Origin: Staphylotrichum longicolle | Taxonomy: Eukaryota > Ascomycota > Sordariomycetes > Sordariales > Chaetomiaceae | Length of the DNA: 64,000 bases | Reading direction: 5' to 3' | Assembly (NCBI GenBank): GCA_019096155.1 | Contig: JAHCVI010000001.1 | Coordinates: 5,456,001 to 5,520,000 of the forward strand | Shown: piece by piece, positions 35,584 to 47,073 of the stretch | Layout of the letters: each line of letters begins with the position of its first letter | Position numbering within the stretch: the stretch's first letter is position 1 | The notes under the pieces: model-generated | What the model was told of the DNA's origin: nothing | Database searches by the model: none | The model's input: the letters and a program-made list of their open reading frames with translations, nothing else | Made by a program: the position numbers and the translations under genes

Positions 35584-36463
35584 ATGGCCGACATCACTGA
35601 TCAACACGACCAAACCTCGCCCACCGAGCTCGACGACGCGCATTCGGTCGGCAATGGCAATGCCGCCGGCGAGAGTCGCGGCATCAAGCGCGCCCGCCCC
35701 AGCACCGCCGACGATGACGATGACGACGACGAGAAGGGCGGCCGCGAGCGCCGCAAGATTGAGATCAAGTTCATCAGCGACAAGTCGCGTCGCCACATCA
35801 CATTCTCCAAGCGCAAGGCCGGAATCATGAAGAAGGTTCGTTCCCCTCGCCATCCGCCGAGAGGCGACGCGCTGTCCCAGGACTTGGGCCGCAGCAACAC
35901 CTACGACAGCCTTCCCCCGTCTGCGCGCCGTCGCTATCAAGGGAGAACCAGCTGCTAACCAGGAGCTTGTGCATCAGGCCTACGAACTCTCAGTGTTGAC
36001 AGGCACTCAAGTTCTGCTTCTCGTCGTGTCGGAAACCGGTCTCGTCTACACCTTCACCACCCCAAAGCTGCAGCCTCTGGTCACAAAGGCCGAGGGCAAG
36101 AACCTGATTCAGGTAGGACATTCTCTCCCCTCATGGGGGCACAGACTCTGTGTCCTGTTGCATCGTGATCGCCTTCTGACGCGCCAACTCTAGGCTTGCT
36201 TGAACGCGCCGGAGCCTCCCGCCGGCGACAACGGCGTGGATGATTCAAATGCCGTTGACTCCCCAGAGGAGCCCACCAACGCTCACCTGCCGCCCCAGCA
36301 GAGCCGGCCCGGGATGCCACAAGGCCACATGCCCCCGAGCTACATGCCCAACGTCGGAATGGACCCCCAGCAAGCGCTCGCCTATGGCTACGTGCAGCCG
36401 CAACGGGGGAACCAGTACATGCCACCGTCTAGCCTCCAGCAGCATGCTGGACACCAGTCGTAG
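35584..36463 (+). CDS. mcm1: MCM1/SRF-type MADS-box transcription factor
   Basis: This nuclear regulator binds CArG-like boxes and works with mating-type and cell-cycle partners. Exons are 35584-35835, 35978-36112 and 36194-36463 (218 aa). The first intron has a GTTCGT donor, GCTAAC branch site and TCAG acceptor; the second has a GTAGGA donor and CTAG acceptor. The N terminus is acidic (TADDDDDDDEK). The MADS domain (about residues 55-112) reads RRKIEIKFISDKSRRHITFS, then KRKAGIMKK, split by intron 1 just before AYELSVLTGTQVLLLVVSE. The SAM extension TTPKLQPLVT follows, typical of the SRF/MCM1 branch rather than the MEF2/RLM1 branch. The C terminus is Pro/Gln-rich (MPPSYMPNVGMDPQQALAYG). No defect is seen. 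Confidence 0.95.
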
Positions 36464-37873
36464 GCATTTCCCCGTCGACTTCCATCATGACTTCAGCTCG
36501 TGCGCCAAAATACCCAATACTCTAATGCATTTGTGAATCGTCATTTTTCAGTCGACATCTTTGGGACGGCCTCGTCATTTCCGGGGTCCGTCTGGTCTTG
36601 GCGTTTCTTTGGGGATGTCTGCTGCTCATTCACATCTTCTTTACAATCTCTTCGACGGTCTTGGCTGGCTTCCGCTACTGTCAGCGGCGCCGCATTCCAC
36701 CATATCCCGAAACCAGAGTCGCCTGTCAGGCGCGGATCTTGCGGCGACTCCTTTGCCTCGGGTGCCGAAGGGAATGTGCTCGGGCCTTTGTTGGGCGAGG
36801 ATGAACGAACGTCTGATCTCTGGGAGGTTGGGGGACCATGAGAAACAACCCATCAGTACCCTGGCAAGGAGAGTTGGTTCGCAACCCACCAGCGTCGGCT
36901 GTGTCTGCACTCATTCTAGGCGGTCTACCCGTGTGCGTTTAATGGGTGCTTCCTCGATGGATTGTCGTTACTTTTGGGCTTTCCGGTTTGCGGTTGGCGA
37001 GATGAAGATTTAACGACCGACGATGAATTCATCCGACCTCAAGGGAGACGAGAAGCTGGCTGACGAATGAATAATATTGATCTTTGCGCGATCTTTCCTT
37101 TTCCCCGTCTTTCCGAACCGCGATTTGAGGCGGCCGTCGCTCCCTTTGATCCCAGCGATCTCCTCGGGGCGCCTGCCTTGTCAACGACTTCGGTCGGGAT
37201 GCTACCGCGAGCCCCGTCAACTTGATGGTTGTTGCGCGTCTTCAGTCCGGTTCGCTCATCGAAAGAAAAGGACATCAAACGGCTGTAACCACCTGTATGA
37301 TAGTGCACATTTCCTTTCCAACTCGCAATACCAACACAACTTCTAATCTGTCCGTCTAACCTGCCCTTGCTCCACAAGTGTAAGTGACTTGCCCAAGTTG
37401 GTCAAGAAAAAGAAAGCATCCCGCACAGCCACGGCGTCCTCGTTAAGTTTCCCGGCATTGGGCATTTGAGATCGGACCATTCAAGGTTGGCTTTTTGCCA
37501 TGTGTCTGCCACGCCCACGCCACGGGGATCGCCCCAGAAAACGTGTGCCTGGACTGGTTCATAGGCAGGGAGGCAACGCCTAAGGTGTTGTTGCGCCCCC
37601 GTCACATCCATGGCCGGTCTAGTTTCGAAGTCGACTTACACGCGTGGGAGGTATTTCCCGATTGGGATGATTGCCTGTTTTGAACTTTTTTGTTGGGGTT
37701 TTTGCGCGCCCCGGTGGACATCCGGATTGACGTCGCGCCCCTCCCCCTTGGCTTTTTGGTACCGGTGGAGCGAGATGGGCTCGGCTCCCGTTGTGTTTCA
37801 CTGATAGACGACACGACTAACCTAGGGTTATCCAAAGCGGGTTGGACTGCCCGCGCGTATGGTATGTACATAC

Positions 37874-37913
37874 GGGGGGTTGGTTTGGGTTGGTTGGGTT
37901 TTGTTTGGTTGGT
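37874..37913 (+). repeat. G/T-rich tract of TTGG/TTTGGG units
   Basis: Forty bases contain only G and T and have several runs of two to six G. The plus strand could fold as a G-quadruplex with mixed run lengths. It lies about 1.4 kb past the MCM1 stop codon. Confidence 0.55.
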
Positions 37914-39279
37914 GCTCGGCAGGGCAAAAGCAAACAAACGAGGAACCGAAACCCGCCCACACTGGGACGGTATCTACAAAGTAAGGTACGTACTTTTCGC
38001 AGCTTTCTGTCCAGAGTCGACATGTGACAGACATAGACACACACGCACACGCAGGCACCATGCATCAAGGGTCTTACTGACAAGGGAAAGGATCGTCTGT
38101 CTGGTTTCTTTGTCGTACTGTTACTGTGCTGCACTGCCGTGGATGGTCTTGCATGCGGGAAAGGGGGGGGGGAGGGCGGACCCAAACGAAACCCAGAGAT
38201 GGGAATGCGAGTTTAGCCTGCTGATATGGGGTGTTGGTTGGTTCAGGCTGCCGAATCGGTTCCGGCCGGTCGGGAGATGCCAATTTTGGACGCGTTTTCT
38301 TTTTTTCCTTTCCCGCGGGTTTACCGGTATATTGCCTCGCTGGGTAGGGGTTGGTTGGCGTCAGGGTGCGGTTGGTACAGTGTGCACTGCCGGTTGTGGT
38401 TTGACAGTGCAATGCCAATACTAGCCCTGAGCTGTGGTGCTTGGTGCCCAGTGGGCCGCCAGGTGCATAGACTTGGTATCGTCTTCGCGTAGGGTTGCTC
38501 TCGAGTACGGCTTCGATTGCCTCTTGGAGACGAAAAAGAAAAGGGGGCGGTAGCGCCCACTGACTCGGACACCGATCATCCACGCGTGTCTCGAAGATCC
38601 CGAGACATTGGGTTCGGTTGGTCAGCCCGAGGGCCGAGGGTACGGCGTTGTGTGCCCCAAACATGCAGGAGTTGGTTCTATGTTCCTGTCTTGAACGCAT
38701 GTGGACTGCGCGGAGTGGGTGTTGGAAGGATTGGGCTTCTGAGACAAAGTGCTTGGAGGAACCAGTCGGGTTGCAGTGGCTGTCGCTCTGGCTACATTGG
38801 ACGCTGCTGTTTGCTAGCTGGCAATCTGAATCATGACAAGAGAAAACAGGGTATATACTCTTTTGGGCGCTTGTCCAAAGTCGGGCAACGACCATATGTG
38901 GTGTTGGGTGCAAGGGAGCCATGAATGCTGCGAGAGCAAGAGGGAAACTCACCTGCAGATTATTTGCGAAGGACATTGTTTGGAACCTGGGGAACCAGGT
39001 TTTCTACATCGTTAAGGTATTGAAAGTAACTGCCGTGTTGTTCAAAGTCATTTCAGTCTCTGTGATGACCCCATCGACGAGAGACGAAGTGCCCGTCTCT
39101 TGCGGTCACATGACGCCGGCGACGTAATCTGACCGGGTACTGGACCAAAAGTCGAAGTCTACAACTGTCTACGGGCTACTCGGATGGCTCTTATGTACGT
39201 GTAGGCCTGTGCTCCGCTATATCGGCACAACCTCCGGGAACTAGCGTCCGGTGACATTCTCCGTCCGGCCGGTCCAGAC

Positions 39280-39295
39280 CCGGATCCGGATCCGG
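39280..39295. repeat. 16-bp perfect palindrome CCGGATCCGGATCCGG
   Basis: Two overlapping CGGATCCG units make a perfect inverted repeat. CGG-N2-CCG spacing can be a Zn2Cys6-factor site. It lies 370 bp beyond the Ctr gene stop, so any target is unclear. Confidence 0.4.
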
Positions 39296-39666
39296 AAGGG
39301 CGGCCGTTGAAGCTACCTTAGCTTGGCAGCGGGGTGGGGAACGCCAACGAGGCTGCGTGGGTTTGAGCAAGTTTCTCAGCTTGGCTGTGGTTTGACACCC
39401 TGAAGTAGCGGTACTTGGCAACTGTCCCAACACTAACAGAAGCGTTCGATATTTTGAGAAGTGAGCGTTGTCAAACGTTCGAAGCAACACCCAACCGAAG
39501 AACCTTGAACATGAGAAACAAAGAAGAATGCCCCGTTGTAATCGACAGTTGAAGCATCGCTCCAGTTAGAAACGCCCCGAGAAGAACCAAATTCCTGTGC
39601 CCATAACTCCTGGCTCATCAAAAACATTACCCAGAATCTCATGTGCACTCCATTCCGGGAGCGTGT

Positions 39667-40332
39667 CTAGTGTTCCGTGACCAAGATGAACCTCCCCACG
39701 AGGAGACTCCCGAGGAAGGTACCGCCGAGAATAGAAAGAAAATAGCCCACGTTCATGGACATGACAGCCAACATGCTGCAGACTCCAGTTAGCCCCCGGT
39801 GGCCCCGTTTGGGAAGCAAGAAGGTCGAGACTCACAGAAGATATCCAACCCCCGCAATAACCGTATCGATCAGCGCGCGCACGGGGTCGACACTCAACCG
39901 CCATGGCCTAGCATGCGTTTGGCGCTTCCCCACGACCATGACGGTCTCCTCGACGCCGTTCTCGCTCAGCATCATGGTCATGTTCTTGGCCAGCGAGTCC
40001 CGGCTCAGGTTCTCGGCCAGCGGCCCCTTGCCGTTGACGACGACGTAGCGGCGGTTGAGCTCCTTTTCCAGCCAGCGATTCTCCTGCCACGCCTTGGCGG
40101 CCAGCAGACCGCGGAAGAGGACGGCGAGGAAGATGAGGAAGATGCACGTCGCGGCGTAGGTGCCCGTGCTGTTGGGGGTCCATTTTGACGAGTAGAGCGA
40201 GGTGGCCATCGAGGTCTGGAAGACGGCCATCATGGTCGACGAGTGCGAGTCGCCGCTGCCGCTGCCGCTGCCCATGTCCATGCCCGAGTCGGTCATGTCG
40301 TGGCCGTCGTGCCTTGGGAATAGCGAGTCCAT
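39667..40332 (-). CDS. Ctr-family high-affinity copper transporter
   Basis: This trimeric membrane protein imports Cu(I), or exports it from the vacuole in the Ctr2 type. Exons are 40332-39836 and 39775-39667 (201 aa), with a GTGAGT donor and GCAG acceptor. I start at MDSLFPRHDGHDM; the open frame extends upstream without a better ATG. The N terminus is Met/His-rich (MTDSGMDMGSG, TMMAVFQTSM). TM1 is GTYAATCIFLIFLAVLFRGL. After a cytosolic loop with paired Arg/Lys, TM2 carries the copper-gating motif MLAVM and TM3 the helix-packing motif GGTFLG plus SLLVG. Length and topology match fungal Ctr4/Ctr2-like proteins. Plasma-membrane versus vacuolar location cannot be decided from sequence. No obvious copper-response element is seen in the first kilobase upstream. 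Confidence 0.92.
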
Positions 40333-43300
40333 TTGCGCGGCTTTGGGGGTCTCGAGTTGGCGTTTGGCGTATGCGGTGTTGTGAAGTGGATAGCAACTGT
40401 CTGGCAAATCGCTCTTGTGGTACTTCGTACTGTCGTGCGCGTGTGATGCAGGCAAGATTATGAAGTGTTCGCGTCAACTGCCGTTTAGCCGCGGGGGTGA
40501 GGGGTGCTGGCCAGCTCAGAGAATGGATGGGTTTCGATCAGAGACAATCAGAGACAATCAGCGACAAAGACAAGAACTTTATCCAGTGGCTCCCTCGACA
40601 TGAACTGTTGCCAAGATGGAAACCAATGGGATGAAACGAGCTTGGAGGAAAAGCTCAGACATGGCTGTGTCACGATCAAATACGTATGTCGGCAATGCGA
40701 TCGGCCGGTGCCTCGGAGGGGAATCTGAGGAAACTTGCTCACCTGCGGCGCGGTATGAGCACGTTAGCATGAGGCTTTGCCGCCCGCTGTCCCACACTCG
40801 GCCAACATCCGTCCCCGGATTTTACACAGCCCAATTGTGCATATGGGTTCTAGAGTCTTTTGAGACATGCGAAGAGGAGTGGTTTAGAGACACGGTTGAG
40901 GCAGCAAGACCTTCACAACCTGGAACCTGGAACCCATTGAAGACGTGCATCTTGGACTGAACACGCCTGAACTTGAGCGTTGGGGATGGATTTGGATTTG
41001 GGCAGTGCACTGGCCCCTCATGCTCAGCGAGCGTACCGGTACCCAGGTGCGTGGGTGACACTAACAGCCCTGCGTCCCCATAATTCCTGTTAGCTCAATC
41101 GAGAGACAACCTGAATGATGAACTTGCTCGGGTCACTCTCTGCCATCCAGGCTCCTGGATTGACTTTGAATCCTGACCTCGTTGATATTAAGAGCAGGTT
41201 TTTCTCAAGATGAAGGGGAGTTTGATACTGGCAGTGTGCCACCAAACAGAAACTTACCAGGACACCGGTCAGCTTGGTGCAGGGTGTTTGGGGATAGAGC
41301 GATTCATGCTCTTTCGCCTTCTCACCATCACTCTCACTCTCGCCGGCGGGAGTCGCTGTATCTGCGCAGACCAGCCTGTTAAAAGGGGTAGTCGAGAGGA
41401 CTTTTTTTGCATATATTATCTTGGGCTGTACTAACAGGACAGCTGGACAGGTACCTCCATAGTGGAGAGCGCGTCACTGCTCGCTCCTTCCAGGACACTG
41501 CTTAAGAGTTCCGCTCCGAGTCATCTGTTCTTTCCTCGGAGCCATAGTGACACCTCATAAAGGAGTAACAACAGGGTCAAGCCACTTCACTGTGATAAGG
41601 AAGATCCCAGGAGCCCTGACAGTGCGAAACTGGAAGTCGCCGAGTGTCACGGAGTTCCATGTCACGGCGTCGCTGTAAGCGTCCAACTCTCATTAACCCG
41701 TGGCGCCGACACAATGGAGTCGGTGTCTGAAAGCGTACCTTAGCCATCCATGCTCACCTGCACCTGCACCTGCGCCTGCACCGTGTCGGAGCCAAACTGC
41801 GACCTCACAAGCAACCCAACCCGAACAACCCGGATCCTGACACTCAACGGCCACGCCCTTGGCAATCAATCGCCTCACCCTCTCGCCGAGGCTTCGACAC
41901 CTGCAGGTACTCTGCGGGATCCGACGTCGCCATCTGTCGTGTGAGCACAAGAAGGGGTGGGAGTGTGCCTCGAGTGTGCGTCTCGGCCATTTACCCGCCA
42001 GCAAGATGGTGATCTGCTGCCAGTCTCCCCTTTTTGGATCCTGCGAACACGCGCTTCAGGCTGCCTGCAGGATTGCGCCCCTGATGCCGACCTCACGAGG
42101 AGCCCTGCAGGGGTCGTATATTGCGAGGGCCAGACCCGCACCGAACTGCATTGTGATTGACCGTTCCAGGTTCCAATGGATTTTCTCGGTATCCCGGGGT
42201 GAGGCGAGCCTATTTCGACGTCAATACATTCGACCGAGCCAGCACTGCCGCCGACAGAGCAACAGCATCGGTCTCGGCTGGATGCTTTCACTGCGATGAG
42301 CCGGCCTGAAATTTGATTAGCAAAGTGGGACAATGGGAAGAGCAGAAATGTCGGCCTGCTTCGCTATCTCTATCAAGCAACTTGCTCACCGACTGAACCG
42401 ATGTCGTACCCTCAGACCATTCAACAGCTTACATCAGGTAACCCGGTCAGTCAATCCTGCCTCTACACCCGCCTCAGCGTGCACCCGAAGAAAATAAACA
42501 CACCAGGGTAGTATTCCAACAACCTTGGGCGGGCAAGAGTGACTGTTTGTTCTCCCGAAAGAAACTCCAGAGGGCTTGGTCGATGTAGTCTCCTCTTCAG
42601 GCCGCAAGAAGCCGTGAGACGAGGCAATCTGATTCATCGGACAGGTCATCATCTCAACGAGCGACAAGGTCTCCGTCCACATACTCAACCCCAAAGGTAA
42701 GATTGGGGTGCAAGATGAACCCCCAGAAAGGGGTGCCTCGGTTGGGTCTGAGACAGCGAGGAGGAGGACTCGGCACCGAAAATGCTGCCACACGGCACTT
42801 ACAATATTGTCCTGTGTACTCCAAAGACAAACACTGGAATTACCCAGAAACGGTCTTTTCTAATTCAAGCGTTTAACGAGTTCAACTTCTCCCTCAAGTT
42901 GGCGATGTTGTGTCGACGTTGGGTGGAAGGCTTGGCATGTAGTTCGCTCTCAACTGGGCTGGCGAGCCTCAAGAGCGCAGAGAAGCCAGGGGAGCACCCG
43001 TTGACCAATGGCATGCCCAGAGTTTTGGCATTCAAACCGTCTTCAGCTTGCTCCCAAGTTAGAACCATGAAGAGGGCGTTTCTGTTGCCTTCTTGGGTCT
43101 TACTCAGCCTGCAGCACGAGAGCAGCCTGGTTCAGGGAAGCACCGTTGAATCCATCCCGGTCCTGCGATGTCGTCGACATGCCTGACGCCCTCTGTTGAT
43201 CACGGCAGATGGATACTGTCAGCGGCGTGACTGTTCTTGCTGGTGTGGCCCCCTCAACATTCAGAGTCCGAAACACAAACTTCCCGAGAGCTAATGGAGG

Positions 43301-45499
43301 GCACCGAAGCAGAACAAGACAACCCAGCGTTTCCCGCGTCTTCCTCAGGTCGGCATGTGTTTCACTGACTGGGACGGTCGGCATGCATGCGTCCATCACC
43401 GGTAACGTTATCGCCGCCCTTCTGCACGTCTCCCAGCACGGCACGAACAGGCCCTGAAGGGCCGCCCGCCGCCTCCTTTCCTGATCCGGCCGGGCTGAGC
43501 TGCAAGCCCGCAGGCCAGAACGCCATGCCATGCGCCCTCTCCCCTCTCCTCCCAAAAGACGAGATCCCGGTCCAAAGCCATGCAGCAACCCACCACCCCC
43601 AGCACGAGCGACAACCGTCGGAGGCGTCGAGTTTTCTGCGCCTGTTCCTCGTGTCTTGGCCGGTTGGTCACTTCCCCTCTCTCATCATCCCCCTTCCCCC
43701 CCTTCTCGTACATGCGAAGTCTGGAACTGGATATTGAACGCCCTGTCGTTCCCGGCGCCCGGGGACAGCCGTTTCTTTTTCCCATTGTCTTCTCTGTTCC
43801 CTCCCCCCCCCCTTCCCCCTGCCTTCTTGCGTGGCACCGAGGACGCCCGAAGGACTGCCTTGCATAGATGTGCAGAACAACAAAAAGCCCTCTCGTAGAT
43901 CATCGTCACCACAAACTCATCCCCCTAAAAAAAAAACCCTGTTAACGCAACGTTCTTGTCGTGGAAAGGGTTCAGCCGCACCGTCATCGGCCCTCCCGAG
44001 AGCTGTGTCTGTCTGTGCCTCCTGATCTGCTGATGGACAGCAGCACCCGCCCGCCCAGAAGAAGCAAAATCCAAGCAGACCGGGCTGCTGGACGCCGCCC
44101 CATCCCCCCGTCTCGCCCAAGCCCGCCTCCTCCCCCCCCCAATCTGGTTTGCCCTGTCATGCATGGCGAAACGTGCATGGTGCAGGTGCAGAGTTGGCTG
44201 CATCTTTGTCTCCCCACTGGTCACCTGTTGGGATGCCCCATCACCGAACGCCGCCCATGTTCGAATGCCGTACGACCCTCCTCCTCTTGACACTGGCAAC
44301 CCTCTCCTCAGTTGTCCTTCGGCGGGTAGAACTGGCCTGTGTGACCGTGTTAGTTGAGAGAGCGCATTTGCTCGTCTCGACTCCGCCGTCCGCGGAGGCA
44401 TGGGCCTGGCGGCATCCTGTAGGCGCCGCCGAAAGGAGGAATGGCGCATGCCGGTGAAGCCTGGATTGGTTGCTTGGGAGCCCGGGTTGCAGACACACCC
44501 CCTTCCCTCTCTTCATGTCCCAGGTTCCGGGTTCACGAACGTCAAACTGCACCTGCAAAGCAACCCCGTCAGAGGACGAGCTGCCGTCATGCTGAGGTTC
44601 TGACAGGTTCACGGCGTCAACATCGCCCCGCTGAGAATTCAACAAACCAGTGCCCGCAGAAAAGGCGCTCAAGATGGTCAGTTACTTATACGCCTCGAGG
44701 CAAAAGAGAAATGCAATGCCCCCCCCTGCCAAGGTCTTCTTCTCAACTTCAGTTTCTCCAAAATCTTCACCAAAGGCATACCTGGCAGACGTCATGGTTT
44801 TTTTTCCAGTCTCTGACGGCCACACAGGTTCAACCAACATGATCTGGTATCATGTGAAGCCTTAGAGAACTAACCAGAAAACTCTGATATCCAAGCTGCT
44901 TCTCCCCATGGCTTCAGATTGTGCTGCTTTTATTAAGGACTATATATGGCCCAGTGCTGCACACATATCCACCGTCTTCCTTCCGCCTCCACTTATATAG
45001 TACCTCGAGATGTAAACAATATCATGCCCAGACGACCCTGTACCCAATCCAAAACAGGTGAAGAACCGCACAAGATGAGAAACGTCAGGCCCAATCCCAA
45101 CCCAGAGCTAAGATGGCCCAAGTGGTATCAAAACAACCAGAATGTAGAAAAAATATCAACAGACTTCAACAGCGGGAAAAATCAACATCAGAGTCCCCCT
45201 CTTGACCAGGCCATCCTACCCTGCCGCGCAATTCCTCATTGTGCTTTTCGATTCCTCTTCCCTCGCGTGCAAGTTGCACTTCTTTGCCGATAGATGACGC
45301 CGTATCCCCGTCCCAATCTCCCTAAGCCCAGTTTGTCCCAGTCTCCTCGACGCCGTAAAATGATCAGGTTGGAGAGTCGAAGTCGGTTCAGGACCAAGTG
45401 ACGCCGAGTCTACACCTATATGTTCAGTTTCCGTGTTTGCTTTGTATCGCCTCTCGACGCGTTTGTGTTACGAGCTGCGGTTCTCCGCGAGCGACTCGC
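40333..45499. other. 5.2 kb gene-free region between Ctr and FlbC-like genes
   Basis: It holds the Ctr promoter on its left and the 3' side of the FlbC-like gene on its right. No frame with domain or splice evidence is present; the 134-aa plus frame at 42782-43186 was examined and not supported. Short C-runs (near 43804 and 44136) and a 10-bp direct repeat (40541) are the only structures noted. Confidence 0.6.
40541..40570 (+). repeat. 10-bp direct repeat, unit GAGACAATCA
   Basis: Two perfect copies and one degenerate copy lie about 210-240 bp upstream of the Ctr start codon (gene on the minus strand). The reverse complement is TGATTGTCTC. The function is unknown. Confidence 0.5.
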
Positions 45500-47073
45500 T
45501 CACAACTCTTTCTTTGCCGACCTGGGGCTGCCGTCCCTGTCGCCACCTGCGGCAGAACCACGATCGTTTGCTTCTTCGTTGCCACCGGCGGTCGTACTGG
45601 TGCCCTCTGGTGGTGATGTGCCGCCGCCGCATCCCTTGACAAGGCGATGCCGCTGAGACAGAGGTCAGCAAACCGGAGCCTAAAAACTGCTCAAATGACT
45701 CTCTCCAAACTGACCTTGAGCGCGTCTTTTCTCGAAAACCTTTTTTCGCAGTCGTCACACCCAAACGGTTTGATTGCCAAGTGTATCCGCTGGTGCCGTT
45801 TCAAGTCGTGGTTCCGGTTGAAGGCTTGCGTGCATTCGTTGCACTTGAAGGGGCGCTCCGACTGGGGTGATGGGCCTCCCGGATGGTGGACATAGAGGTG
45901 GTGCGGATGATGAGCAGACAGCCCTGTGTGATGGTTGTAGCTTGGAAGTCCTGATATGCTACCTACCATGGCGAGCGGAGCACCTGGATGGTGCATGTTG
46001 CTCAGCACCGGACCTGGAACAGGATTGTACGACGCATACGACGCCATGGATGCCATGGACGGGACCGCTTGTGGGCGCCCGCCCGGGTACTGCAACGGTG
46101 GCGCCATGGCGGGGATCGAGGTCGCTGCCCGCGGAACGGACGCCGAAGAGGTCACCGCCGAGGTGGTTGTGTGTGGCGGCTGCGTCACGGGCGAGGCGCA
46201 TGAGGAAAACGCAGGCGGTTGGGAAGCTGAAGTTTGCGGGTAGTAGCTGGTCGGTGTGTGCGATGGGCGGTACGAGCTGCCATCCTGGGCTGTGGCTGGC
46301 CCTCCTCCTGGCGTGCTCTGTGTTGGTGCTGCGTGGCGAGTCGCATTCTGCGATGGGTTACCGAGCATAGGCTGCGCGAGCCCGGATTGTTGATTTCCCC
46401 CATGGGCGCTGAGCGGCGACCCGAGACTTCCTCCGCCGCCCGTCCCAGCTGCGCCGATGCCGACCGAGTTCGAGAATCCTTGCTGATCCTGGTACGACTG
46501 CGGCGGTGGTAGGGTTTCCCCGTTCGAGGACGATGACGAGGCACGGCCAGGGAAGTGCTGATGGGAAGGCGAAGAGGCCGATCCGTACGATGCGGGCCCT
46601 CGATTGTATGATGGCTGGGCAAGCGGTCCAGGACCCTGGTTTCCAGAGTTCGGGTTCGAGTACGTGTACGCCGAAGGTTGTGATAACCCCGGCGTCGGCC
46701 ACGAGCCCGTCATGTGGCCCGAGTAGTAGAGCGGCGGGCCCCCCGCATGGGAAGCCTGCGAGCTGCTGCTGTGCGGGCCTGACGGAGGGAAACCGTCGGA
46801 TACTGCTCCTGAGGGAGTCAGAACACTGGTCCTTGGGGCGCTTGTGGTCTTTGTGGCATCGGTGTTGGAGGATAATGGGGCAGGGAGGGAGGAGGGAATC
46901 AGAGAAGAAGGCCGAGGGGCAGCACCAGTTAAAGGTGACGCCGGGCGTGCCCCAAAACGACCATCATTTGGCATGGTGTTCATGGCTGCAGAGGCATTGG
47001 TAGTGGGGTATCGCGTACTGTGAGTCTCCGGAAGTGGCAGTGGTCTCTGAGAGGCCACGCTCGAGGCTCCCAT
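45500..47073 (-). CDS. flbC: C2H2 zinc-finger transcription factor, FlbC-like
   Basis: Two exons are 47073-45715 and 45652-45500 (503 aa), with a GTCAGT donor and CTCAG acceptor. The intron splits the second finger after KDALK. About 400 N-terminal residues are low complexity, rich in Ser, Pro, Gly, Gln and Ala, as in activation domains. Near residue 411 the first finger reads CNECTQAFNRNHDLKRHQRIH. The second reads CDDCEKRFSRKDALKRHRLV and ends with a Cys (VKGC) rather than His. The RNHDLKRH plus SRKDALKRH pair near the C terminus is, from memory, characteristic of FlbC, which promotes conidiation in Aspergillus. A short Gly/Ser tail ending AKKEL follows. The FlbC assignment rests on finger sequence only; other C2H2 regulators with the same pair are possible. 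Confidence 0.8.

Larger units (their letters stand above)
36464..39666. other. 3.2 kb convergent gene-free region (MCM1 / Ctr genes)
   Basis: This is long for a space between two 3' ends. The 244-aa plus frame (37690-38424) and the 300-aa minus frame (38074-38976) overlap each other and show no domain. A G/T-rich tract (37874-37913) and a 16-bp palindrome (39280-39295) are the only distinct structures. A missed non-coding RNA or intron-rich gene cannot be excluded. Confidence 0.5.

Noticed and set aside
38074..38976. 300-aa minus-strand frame in the gap after MCM1
   Set aside because: It overlaps a 244-aa plus frame, has no domain, signal or splice structure, and low-complexity DNA runs through it.
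44240..44256. tRNA B-box-like GTTCGAATGCC
   Set aside because: No A box, acceptor stem or cloverleaf can be drawn around it.
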